Shown piece after piece: positions 54,252 through 64,000 of a stretch of DNA of 64,000 nt. Made by a program: the position numbers and the translations under genes. The notes under the pieces were generated by a model. The model did no database searches. It had not been told where the DNA came from and was given only the letters and a program-made list of their open reading frames with translations. Source of the stretch: Globodera rostochiensis (lineage: Eukaryota > Nematoda > Chromadorea > Rhabditida > Heteroderidae); assembly GCA_018350325.1 (NCBI GenBank), contig JAEVLN010000001.1, forward strand, positions 5,485,254 through 5,549,253, written 5' to 3'. Every line of letters starts with the position of its first letter. The first letter of the stretch is position 1.

Positions 54252-57200
54252 ATGAGCGACGACATTTTAGGTTCGCTTCTCACTGTAAGTTTTACGAAGC
54301 GGACGGGGACAGGAAAAAATGAAAATTCGTCTTCTATCAGAAATAAATTAGACATATTTCGCTTTTGGGATTTATCCCAAAAATGTTGCTTTTTCCTTCC
54401 TGACGTGTTTTTAACTTTTTTTAGCCGAAGAACAACAACATTTCATTTGAAACTGAGTGGGCCAAAACCTTACCGGTAGTTCGGAATCTGCTGCACAAAG
54501 AGGTGTGTGTTGAGTTGTTGTTGGATAATTTAATCGGAAGAACCGAATTAATTTGCCAGAATGTGTCAAAGAAGGACTGGCAGGACATGTTCACCACCAA
54601 CAACAGAATTGCCGCTTGGGTCGCGAATGGTTGTGATAGGTTACTGTCCGAATTGGGCTTTGAACTGCTAGACCACGTGACCGATGCGGCAAAGGTTAGC
54701 GGGAGGAAATGTTTTAAGACAAACTGACTGACCCACACAGAACATCCACGCCCACAACGACGACGACTCCCTGTTGAGAGCGTACATTCAGGAATGGGAG
54801 AATTACTCACAACTCTGTCGTTACCTCCCCCTGCCATTTAACTTCATCGAAAAATATCTCGCCAAAACGCCTTCGCGTCCCAGGACCGAGACGCAGAAAG
54901 TGAGGAATGTGAGTGCCGAGAAAACTTTGGGTTTTCGTCTGATTTGACTTAAAAGGTTATGCTGGAGTACTGGAACGGTTATGTGTTTGCCGACATTTCC
55001 CAACGCCTTCTCAACGCCGCCATGGGGTGAGCATGAAATTAAGCATTTATTCTTTCCTGAAAAATAAGAAAAAAATGAGAGCATTTTTTGAAGATTGTCA
55101 CATCGGAAAGTAATAAATGCGTTGGTTGAGTTAGTTCACACTCAGAATGGTCGAACGCGAGAGGAACCGGGAGTTGGTCAACTCGCAGCTGATTATCGGT
55201 GTTCGGGAGTCATTTGGTAAAACGGGAATAGCCAATTGTTAAGAAATTTATTCCAAAAACTGCTGAATTCTGCCCTTTTTTGTTAGGGAAGGGGGGGAAT
55301 CAAAAAATTCACAATAAAAATATATATTTTAAAATTCCTTGCTTTTTAATCCAATTGATTTCGGGAGGGCATTTGCCCCCCCCCCTTAGAGTTACTTTAT
55401 TCTAAGATTTAGACCCAACACCGTTGAGTGAGTGTAAGAAGTTAATTTTTCCATTTCAGTTGAGTTGAACGTCGAAGCCGACGACCCTCTCCAGGGATAC
55501 GAAGAGCGTTTTGAGCGGTCGTATATTAAGGGCACTGAACAATTTTACAAGTCTCGTACGGCACAGCTGTTGAAACAGGACGGCGTGTTGAACTACATGG
55601 TTTATGTGGACGGGAAATTGGCCGAAGAGGAGGAAAGGGCCAAAAGGTATTTGGACTCGTCGTCCTCGGACTCCATCGAAAAGGCAATCATTCACTTCCA
55701 ATACTCCGAATGGGCCAACACAATTTACTTTCATCGCCCTTCAGCTGGTGGAAGAATGTGTGCAGGTGTTGGTGATCGAATATCAGGATCAACTTTTGGC
55801 GATTGGCCCAATTCTGATCAAGAACAATGAGGTGACTCGACTTAAAACGCTGTACAGACTGATCAACCGGACGAACGCAATTCCAACATTGCTCGACATT
55901 TTGCATAAACACATTACGGCGGAAGGGCTCGCCGCCATGCATGAACATGCGGCAGAAATTGTGACGGTTCGCTATTCGGGTTTTTGGAGTTGGTTGGACA
56001 CATTGGGGGGGGGGGGGGGATTCCGAGGGTAAGCACTCCTTGAGCAACGCCCCACCCCTCCCGGAATGGAACTGATTCCAGTTTAAAACAGGACAGCGAA
56101 AGGTACGTGGAACAGCTGCTCAATATGTACTCGGTTTTCTCCGCACTCGTCCGGGACGCTTTCTACAACGATTCGCGTTTTTTGACCGTCAGAGACAAGG
56201 CCTTCCAGGAAGTGGTCAACAACACGGAAGTGTTCAGATTGGAGTTGGACCCAAACCGAGCGAAGGGGTTGGCTTTTGAAGGAATTGGGCGGACGAACTC
56301 TTCAAGTTCAGTGGGCGACCGACAAACATCGAGTCGAAGTGTCCGGAACTGTTGGCAAATTATTGCGATTTGCTGCTGAGGAAGTCGGCTCTGACCAAGA
56401 AGTTTTCTTCGGAAGAGATCGACGAACGATTGAACAATGTGGTGAGTCCGTCCGTGCCTAAATCGTTGACGAATAACCCACTACCCTAATAAATCCCAAT
56501 CAATTCCGAATTGGAATTCGATTAAAAGTCAATAAATTAGCAATTTTATCGGGAATAGTAACTTATTTAAGCATTTCAATGGAAGCACTTTAGCTTTTGG
56601 TGCTGAAATATGTCACCGCAAAGGACGTGTTCATGCGTTACCACAAGACGCACTTAAGCAGAAGGCTCATTCTCGAATTGGTGGCCGACCAGGAAAAGGA
56701 GGAAATGCTCGTGAGCAAATTCCGAGTCAGTTCCTGGCGTGTTCGTGTCATCAAATCATTTGCTTTGCTTAAGGAGGCGGGGATGCCGGTCGACTTCGTC
56801 AACAAACTCTTTCGAATGTTGCAGGACATCGAAGTGAACAAGGACCTCAACTCGGCCTTAAGAAAGTCGCTGGAGGCGAGCAATTGCGGTCAAATGGCCG
56901 GTTCGGACAGAGCCATGTTGGGGCGCGATTTACCGGGCACTTTCCGTTTCAGACTGTGCCAATGTCAAAATTCTGAATGCGGGCGCCTGGTCACGGAGCA
57001 GAGACCAGTCGCATCTCACGCTGCCGCGGGAATTGGAGGATTTGATTCCGGAGGTTGAGGACTTCTACAAGAAGCAGCACTGCGGACGGAAACTGAACTG
57101 GGCCCACCACTGGTCGACGGGGACGGTCGGTTTTAGTTGGAAACCGATGAATTCATTTCAATTTGACCATATGAAAGAGAATTGCTACAGGTTTCGTTCA

Positions 57201-57969
57201 CCAACAAGGCGGGCAAGTTCGACTTGGAGGTGACCACTCATCAAATGGCCATTTTGTTCTGTTGGAACGACCGACCCAACGACAAAATTTCCTTTGAAAC
57301 AATTCGTCTCGCGACTGAATTGTCTGAGGGGGAATTGGCGCGTAGTCTTTTGGTAGGCGGCGCTGAAAAGGCTTTTTTGTTTGTTTGAACGCTTACACCG
57401 GTGCCTTGTTTAAGTCGCTGGTCAGTTTTCCCAAAGTGCGAATGCGACTGATCCTCTGCGAGTTGAGCCAACAGCCGCTGACCCCGAAAAGCTTCAACGA
57501 CTCCACACTTTTTTGGCTCAATCAGGAATTTTGCCTGATAAAAGTGACCCTTTTAAGTCCAAAAAAACATTAAAGTTTTTGTGTTTAGAATGACAAGCCG
57601 CAAAGCCGGGGAAGAATCAATCTGATCGGTCGGTTGCAGCTGAACCAGGACGCGGGCATTGAACAGGAGCACGAGGAAATACTCCAACTGAGAACCTTTC
57701 GGGTTCAGGAGGCGATTGTAAAAATCATGAAGACCCGAAAGAAGCTGAACCAGGTCCGTGCCTTGGAAGGAACAAAATCCAACGGCAGAACCCAAACTGT
57801 CATCATCCCGAATTTTAAGGCTCAACTGCAAACGGAATTGGTGGATGTTCTCCTGAACATGTTCCTCCCCTCTCGCAAGTTGATCAAAGAACAGATTGAG
57901 TGGCTGATCGAACAAAAGTTTCTGAAGCGCGATGACCGAGACATGAACACTTTCATTTACCTTGTTTGA
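54252..57969 (+). CDS. cul-5: Cullin-5
   Basis: Scaffold of a CRL5 ubiquitin ligase. It starts MSDDILGSLLT, then ISFETEWAKTLPVVRNLL. Cullin repeats include AKNIHAHNDDDSLLRAYI, VNSQLIIGVRESF, KYLDS-type helices, DSERYVEQLLNMYSVFSALV and FLTVRDKAFQEVVNN. The cullin homology domain has SEEIDERLNNV, VFMRYHKTHLSRRLILEL, EAGMPVDFVNKLFRMLQDIE, VKILNAGAWSRSRDQ, KAGKFDLEVTTHQMAILFCW and SFPKVRMRLILCE. The C-terminal WHB segment is FRVQEAIVKIMKTRKKLNQ (neddylation-site region) then AQLQTELVDVLLNMFLPSRK, ending NTFIYLV. It matches CUL5 better than CUL1-4, notably in VNSQLIIGVRES and the LNAGAWSRS block. A 66-nt segment (57754-57819) that keeps frame is probably a spliced intron. Introns carry G-runs (55993-56018) and a CCCC run (55376-55385). 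Confidence 0.94.
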
Positions 57970-58103
57970 CCGATTCGTGTGCCGAGCAAAAGTGCATAGT
58001 CAGTATAATACACAACCATTCGACCACATTTTATGTCCGTCCCCCCCCCCCCATTTTGTCGTAAAGTGCCGCTGATGAAATTGGACAATTTTTCTTTCTT
58101 TGA

Positions 58104-58391
58104 ATGTCCCCTTCCCATGTGATCTTTGTATGCATTTTGACGATTATTTTTGTCAATTTTTTTCTTGTATTTTTTTATACAAATTTACATTGCGCAATTA
58201 AACGTGAGAAATCGGGTGACGAGGAGATCACGGTGTCTGTCAGTAACAATAATGAAGAAAACAGTCAAAAGAGAGGCAACAAAAATGAAATCAAAAGAAT
58301 GGTGCCGAAGAGGGCGAGAAATTTGGGGGCGGCCGCCGGAGGGGACGCGCCATTATGCCTCAAAGTCCGGACTAAAATTACGAATTTATAA
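58104..58391 (+). CDS. Possible small membrane protein downstream of CUL5
   Basis: A 95-codon frame has a strongly hydrophobic N-terminus (VIFVCILTIIFVNFFLVFF) and a basic, Asn/Lys-rich tail. It sits only 134 bp after the CUL5 stop on the same strand, and a second frame is also open, so it may simply be CUL5 3' UTR. No homologue recognised. Confidence 0.2.
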   Translation: MSPSHVIFVCILTIIFVNFFLVFFYTNLHCAIKREKSGDEEITVSVSNNNEENSQKRGNKNEIKRMVPKRARNLGAAAGGDAPLCLKVRTKITNL

Positions 58392-58658
58392 TTAAACATT
58401 ATGCCAAATTAAAAGACCGAGGAAGTCAATGGCACCATCGCCGCTTTTGCCCACCGCGACGTGGCGAGAAAGACGATTCCTTCAAATTGAATGCAATTTA
58501 ATTGGGGGGGGGGGAGGGACCTGGCCACGGGCGTGTCCATCTGAAGGAATGTCCGTCGGCTGACCCATCCGTCGTCCTCTGTCCGTTCAGTGTGCTGCTT
58601 CGTCGCCTCGTCGACCGTTGCTGGCGGGGAGCAGCGTTCAGTCCACACCTCAAAAGTG

Positions 58659-61651
58659 TTATCGCTTTGCTGCGCGTTTCTGTCTTTGTGGCCAAACCTC
58701 CAACTCCACGCGCCAACCCTTGTCCAAAAGCTAAAAAAAAGAACGGCACAAAGTGAGCGGAGAACGGCGAATTTTCATTGGCACCCACCGAAAAGGCATA
58801 ACATGGCCACCGAGGCAATTGGGCGCTCGAACTCTTTGCGAATGCATCGGATTCAAATCCCTTTGTCGGCGGGGCATTGTTCTCCAATAAAATGCGTCCG
58901 TCAAATCCAATGAATGCCTTAGGGAATTGTGATCAGATCATGTTCAATAATGTGATCGGAAAGACCGATCAGAGGATATTCATCATTCATTATTCGTTCA
59001 TTAGTCACCTGAACGGAGTGGGGAACCCGTGGAGCGAACAAAAGGTCCGGGTCGGTGTGGAACAGATAGACGACCTGTGCAAGGAGGACACGGTTAAAGT
59101 CGAGGAGGCCTCTCGAAGACAAAAAGACCTACCATTCCGGACCTCCTCTGAGGAATGACCTCACGCGATTGGCGCTTCGGGATGAACATCACCTGACCAG
59201 AAAGGGAGAGGCTTCCTGAACTAATTGGTGCGGTTGAAAAGCGAACCCTTCCGGTGACGGTCTGCCGGGACGGAAGGGCTTCCGATGGGCGGGCGGAGAG
59301 GAGGAGGGAATTGGGCCAACCGAGGAACTGAATGCGGCAGAATGGAAGGGAAACCATTAGCCAAAAGGGTGAGGGAAGGCACCGCAACGCCGGAGGGGCT
59401 CAGCATCGAAGTGGACAGAATTGGGGAGGAGGACGAGAAGAGCCTGAAGCAAGGCAATCTCACGCAGTCCGTTTGGGACGACAAAACCAATTCATCCACC
59501 GGGACGGCTCCAAACCGTACAGCTGCTGAAGGGACGAGGGGAGGTCAGCGGGGGGGGGGGGGAGGGGAGAAGCGTCAACGTCCGATGAAACCTTTTGTCC
59601 GGACAGACCCGGCCCCGGGGCAAAACGACGGATGCGCGAACGCCACTTCTCGTCCTAAAGTAAGAAGAGTTAGTTTGGAGAGGGTTTTGGATTCGAACGG
59701 ACAGAAGACTTGGGACTTAGTTCACTTTACACTTGAGGACCGATCGAGAATCTTGATTGTCCAATCTCTAATTGATTTACACTTCCTAACTTTTGTGCAA
59801 ATGACTTACAAATTAGCACCAAATCTCTCCATTAAACATTACGTCAATTAATTGTGGGATGAATGCCGCCATCGGGGACCCCCCTCCCCCAATGCCGCCA
59901 TCGGGGACCCCCCTCCCCCCCCCAATGCATTCATTGACCACGTCGAAGAGAAGCCTTTGTGTGCCACCGCTTCCGATGTTTGCCAACTTTGTCAGTGGCG
60001 ATTCGCTGTCCACGAAATCGTTAAAGTCGCCTTTAAGCACCAAATAAATGTGCGGTCGTTGGACACCTAACAGCCATTGCAGCACCTCAACAACAACCGA
60101 ACGTTTCGCCTTACCGCCAACAAACAAAAAAAACTTCGGACGAATGGACGGCGTCGTTGAGGTGCATGTTGAGCATCGCCGGTTGGTCACCCAACTCGTG
60201 GAGCAGTCCGATCAGTTGAAAGGCGGTGGTCCAGTCCAGTCGATTGACGGCAGTGAATTCCTCCGATCGCGTCCATCCCAGCGAAATGACCGCGTCGGGG
60301 AGAAGTGCACGGACACTTTCCACGAAGAGGAGGGCGTCCACGGGACGCTCTTTGGACCTGTGACGGTGGGGAGTCGTCGGAGAGTATGGGACGGATTGGA
60401 GTTCAGCCCCGGCACTTTCGAAGGTGTTCTGAGGGGGGAGGGCACTTTAAATTGTTTCTTTGTTTTGGCGAAACTTGACTTACAGCGTGAACAATGATTG
60501 GAGCACGGAAATGCGCTCGGGTGGCGTACAAATGTTGGAGTACGGGTCGGACGACCTGAAGAAGCATTTTGGCGATTCGTTTTGAAAGTTTCCCCTTCAC
60601 CGGTCACTCACTTCGGTGGTACGAACGGACACTTTGAGGGCTAAAAGGGATAAAATCCGTCCGTTCGATTTGGGGGACAGAGAGGCGCCCCCCCGGGCAA
60701 ATTGAGACGGCAATAAACTTCAATTGACTGCTTGCTTTATTGAATTGATACATTCAAATCATCATTGGAAGTCAATGTACCCAAAAAAAACTTGAATTGG
60801 CATATTGCAAAATCCCAAACACCCCCCCCCCTCCACCGCCGACGTCCGATTATCTCAGCTCAATGAATGCTTCGCATCGAACAACAAAGCAAAACAAGCA
60901 TTCATCCAACTCAGCAAATTGCACCTCCAATTTGTTCATTCCAAGCCAATTGGTTCGCTGAATCCAATCCAGAAACAATGACATTCACAGTGCGATGGTG
61001 GGGGAGGGGGCAGTGCGGGCAAAGTTGGATCCTGTCCCCCCCCCCCCCCCCGAGGGGCGAATTGCTCCCTCCCGTCTCAATCAGGGAAAAGCCAATTCTG
61101 AGCAGAAGAGACAAGAAGATGGGGGGGGGGGGAGTCCCCCCGGGGGGACTCTCTCAGAATTGACCTTTATCTTCCCGGTACACTCTCCGCAGCCATTCCT
61201 TAAAAGTGAGTGCATCGGCAAAGCGAGAGGAAGTCTGCCCGTGCAGTTTCTGCTGATGATGGGCCGTCATCACAGCGATCGCCCGGTGCCGGCTTTTTTT
61301 GGTCCGAAACAATAACACTTCGCCCTCGGCGAGGGAACGGCGGTCGAGAAGGAGGAGCCCTTGGGGGGGGGGGGTTTGACTTGGTCAAGACGTAACAGAA
61401 ACAATGGAAACAAACAGCCGCAGACCTCCTTCGGTTTGTGAGTGGCCAGGGAGCCAATCAGCAAAGGGCGGCTTTGGAACGGTCGAGGAGTTGTCTGAAC
61501 CGGGGGGGGGGGGTAATTCGGTGGTATGCAACAAAAAAAGGGGGGGGGGGGGAATATAACCGGATGAGCGAACTGTCCGGCAGAGGAGGAGGAGGGCGAG
61601 GAGGACGGATGAGACGGTCACCGGTGAGGAAATTGGGGCATTAAAAGTCAT
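58659..61651 (-). CDS. Menorin / FAM151-family protein (DUF2181)
   Basis: Probable secreted or membrane-tethered protein of the FAM151/menorin family; the C. elegans member MNR-1 acts from skin in sensory-dendrite branching. The proposed first exon (61651-61561) gives a signal-like segment (SPVTVSSVLLALLLLCRTV). The family region is spread over exons: LAEGEVLLFRTKKSRHRA, VMTAHHQQKLHGQ, ADALTFKEWLRRVYREDK, ALKVSVRTTE, then VVRPVLQHLYATRAHFRA with PIIVHA. The next exon has PVDALLFVESVRALLPDAV, ISLGWTRSEEFTAVN and IGLLHELGDQPAMLNMHL, then VVEVLQWLLGVQRPHIYL and LLFDVVNE. A C-terminal domain follows: GSLSLSGQVMFIPKRQ, VVYLFHTDPDLLFAPRVP and AFIGFDGRILLENNAP, ending GWRVELEVWPQRQKR and AAKR-stop. 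The order matches the family. The exon after the signal peptide and the linker near 60.4 kb are uncertain. Confidence 0.72.
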
Positions 61652-63934
61652 TACTGTTCGTGAAGTGATGAGAACAACGAGTGAGTTTGGAGATGTCCGT
61701 GGGTTGAGGAAGAACATCGCTGGAGGGGAGAGGGGAGAAGAGTCAGCCGGGGGGAGGGAAACATTTGCCTGAAGGGATGGGGATGATTCGATTTGGAGGC
61801 GCGTTTTTGAGGGGCAAATTGCGCAGGAAGGAAATTGAATTGGTTGTGGGGACGGGGCGGAGGGGGGGGGAGGCGGGAGACATTTACCCCCCCCCCCCCC
61901 CCCCCCCCCAATTCCTCGGCACTTTCAGTCGCAACTGTTTGCTTTGCCGCGCCGTTGGGGGGACAGGGTGGGTGGCCCAACGGCCAAAACTCGCGCAATT
62001 TGCATCCCGAATGCCATCCCCAAGCGGAGAGGGTCGAAAGGTTGCTAGGCAAGAATTTGGGGTTTTTGTTGTAAGTATAAAGGAGGGAGAGAGGGAAGGT
62101 GTTACAACGGGGGGGGGACTTTTGTTGAGGGGGGGGGGGTTCTTGAGTGGATGCACATGTCCCGCGGCAGGCCAATTCTCGGACATTTTGCCCCTCAAGG
62201 CAAAACGCTCCATTCATTTTCCAGCTGGTTTTCTTCAATATTATACGCTCCAATGACCGCTTCTCTTCACGGAATTGAGAGGGGATGAAGCGAAAGTGTT
62301 TAAGCAATCGGTGAATTTCGAATTTTGAGAGAATGGGGGGGGGAGAGGGCAGCTGAAACATTCATTCATTCACTGTTCTCCCGCCAAATGCCCCCGCCCC
62401 CTATCCGTATCATCCCCAAATGTCCACCCGCGCCGCCGTTCGGTGGGGCGGAAACAAAAACAAACGATGGCAGAGGAGGGGGGGAGGGGGGGGGCGGAAG
62501 GATGAAAAGTGAGGGGACGAAACGAATTCATTCAACAAAAACTCACATTCTTTTTACACCACAATCATTCATCTTCTCCGTGAAATTAATCAAATTAACA
62601 ACAAAATTGTGAGATGTTTTTGGAAGGGACCGATTAAGCGCAATGAAATTGGGGGGGGGGGGGGGGGGGGGAGGGGGGGGGCAAGGTAATGGCGGAGAAA
62701 TTACTGGGGACGTTGCCCGCCCCCCCCCCCCCACGCATTCCATCGTCTAAATGGAAGCCAATTCACCGCGCCCGCCCCAAAATCCCCCCAATTCTGCGCA
62801 CCGATTGATTGAATCTCCCCCACGGCGCCAATAAAGCAACTATGTGCCCTTCTTCTTGATCGGCGGCTGGGAAGATGGATGGGATGAACGCCGGGGGGGG
62901 GCGGGGGTTTGGGGGAATCGGAAAGGTCTCTTCCGCCAGGGTCACCCCCCCCCCCCCGCCAAGCCAATCGTCAAACCCATTTCCGTTGCTCGAAGGGAGA
63001 ATAATGGGATCGGATGAATGAGGAGGGGACGGATTTTTGGCAAATTGGCACCCCAAACCCCCCCCCCCCCCCCTCCTCAATCCATTCTCTAATTGGCCTC
63101 CCCGGGAGGCTCTCCCCTTTCTTCCCGAAATGGGATTATTCCCGCCCCCCTCCCCTACCCCCGGGGGGAGGGGACGGGAATATGTCGCTCCAAAATTAGC
63201 CAAGTGCTGCCAAATGGCCACCACTTTTGCTCGCTTCCGACTAAAAACCGTTCAAGTGGGGGCCCATTCCCCGTCCTTCTCAGCCACTCACAAAGCTCCC
63301 CCCCCCTCCCATCAATCGCTTTCATTCTTTCGTTTTGCGCGGGGCAAATGGAAGGGTGGGGGGGAGTGCCCATCTTCAATCCCTCCCTCCTCCTCTCAAT
63401 TACCGATGACCGTCTGAAACAATGGACGGCGGTAGAGGAAGAGGAGGGGAGAAAGAATGTTCAAATCTGCTGAAGGCGGGTGGGGTGGGGGGGGGAGGGT
63501 AAACGGGGGGACAGGACACGGCATGCAAAGGGCAGCAGAGCCATTGACAGTGACAGCAAACAAACTTTTCTACCACTGTCGCAGCAGAAAATTGGCCTTC
63601 ACGGCTGGCAAACAAATAGCGGGGGTTGTTGGAGGGGGGGGGGGAATTGGACAGGGGAAAAAGTGAATGATGGCAAAATGCCCATTCATTTACGGATTAT
63701 TTTGGGCAAAAAACAATGATGATGGGCACAGTGGGCGGGCAACAAATCTGCGGGAGACCCAAAATGACCACCAACGCTTAACGAGCATAAGAATTTACGG
63801 TCGGACTCGAAAACAAACAAACAAAACGCGCAAAAGCAAGGTCAAAGTGATTGATGGTGGATAATGTCAGATCGAACGATTGAACTTCCAAAAACGCCAA
63901 CACACCGCCGCCGCTGACAGACGCCCTTTTGCGG
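61652..63934. other. Homopolymer-rich noncoding stretch
   Basis: Dense G and C runs: 61889-61910 (C), 62109-62117 and 62131-62140 (G), 62651-62680 (G, about 30 nt with one A), 62719-62732 (C), 62946-62957 (C), 63058-63073 (C), 63637-63645 (G). Open frames here are Pro/Gly/Arg shadows of these runs. No protein family was recognised. It may include the menorin promoter at the left. Confidence 0.55.
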
Positions 63935-64000
63935 TCAGCGCATTTGGATAATGCCCGCCTCCTGAAGTTTCATCAGTTTTCGGAAGATGTCCTTGTTCTG
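63935..64000 (-). CDS. C-terminal end of a gene running off the right edge
   Basis: Reading inward from the edge, the minus strand gives QNKDIFRKLMKLQEAGIIQM then R-stop (stop at 63937-63935). The amphipathic helix with good codon use looks coding, and it is followed by noncoding DNA. Too short to assign; it resembles the end of a receptor-type or helical protein but this is a guess. Confidence 0.45.
   Translation of the reverse strand, partial: QNKDIFRKLMKLQEAGIIQMR

Noticed and set aside
58840..58870. ggattcaaatccc resembling a tRNA T-loop
   Set aside because: No acceptor stem, D-arm or anticodon arm around it, and it falls inside a menorin-family coding exon.
59285..59851. 188-codon plus-strand frame
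   Set aside because: Lies opposite the menorin-family exons, whose conserved blocks and splice sites read on the minus strand; no family features.
61651..62361. 236-codon minus-strand Pro-rich frame
   Set aside because: Driven by C runs, with no domain signature and no continuity with the menorin signal exon.

Overview
This is a gene-dense eukaryotic nuclear window, most likely from a nematode and plausibly a plant-parasitic tylenchid such as a cyst nematode. The evidence is indirect. Almost every gene is cut by short introns of about 45-80 nt, two of them with GC-AG ends. The gene set is typically nematode: a slicer-deficient WAGO-type Argonaute, and homologues of DRE-1/FBXO11, UNC-112/kindlin, PAR-1/MARK and basonuclin. 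Noncoding DNA is full of G or C homopolymer runs of 10-30 nt. No bacterial operon, rRNA, tRNA or CRISPR signal was seen. The genus is inference.

Layout. 0.2-6.1 kb, minus strand: basonuclin/disco zinc-finger gene (may continue past the left edge), RSL1D1/UTP30-like ribosome-biogenesis gene, SDE2. 6.4-9.8 kb, plus: RBM25, head-to-head with SDE2. 10.1-26.0 kb, minus: unknown gene with two tandem copies of its last exon, fatty-acid-binding protein, FBXO11/DRE-1, ACBD3/GCP60, RAD51. 26.5-28.3 kb, plus: SR-rich/RRM protein. 28.7-32.0 kb, minus: kindlin. 33.1-34.5 kb, plus: DESI2-type isopeptidase. 35.0-40.2 kb, minus: PAR-1/MARK kinase. 41.9-45.7 kb, minus: Argonaute. 46.4-51.2 kb, minus: two paralogous secreted cysteine-rich genes, the second with two intronic minisatellites. 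52.1-53.6 kb, minus: LACTB2. 54.3-58.0 kb, plus: cullin-5. 58.7-61.7 kb, minus: menorin/FAM151 family. The last 2 kb are mostly G/C-run noncoding DNA; the 3' end of one more minus-strand gene touches the right edge.

The genes do not form one pathway. Recurrent themes are RNA processing (SDE2, RBM25, the SR/RRM protein, Argonaute), protein modification (FBXO11, CUL5, DESI2) and cell polarity or adhesion (MARK, kindlin). Four divergent pairs (SDE2/RBM25, RAD51/SR-RRM, kindlin/DESI2, LACTB2/CUL5) could share promoters.

The most unusual features are: alternative terminal exons made by tandem duplication; the secreted KRQW cysteine-rich paralogue pair; a 0.9-kb minisatellite of G runs inside an intron; an inverted-repeat (MITE-like) element upstream of kindlin; GC-AG introns in RAD51 and FBXO11; and a 66-nt frame-preserving intron next to the cullin neddylation site. 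Splice sites were placed by reading GT/GC...AG signals together with frame and family conservation, with no transcript data, so the first exons of several genes remain uncertain.
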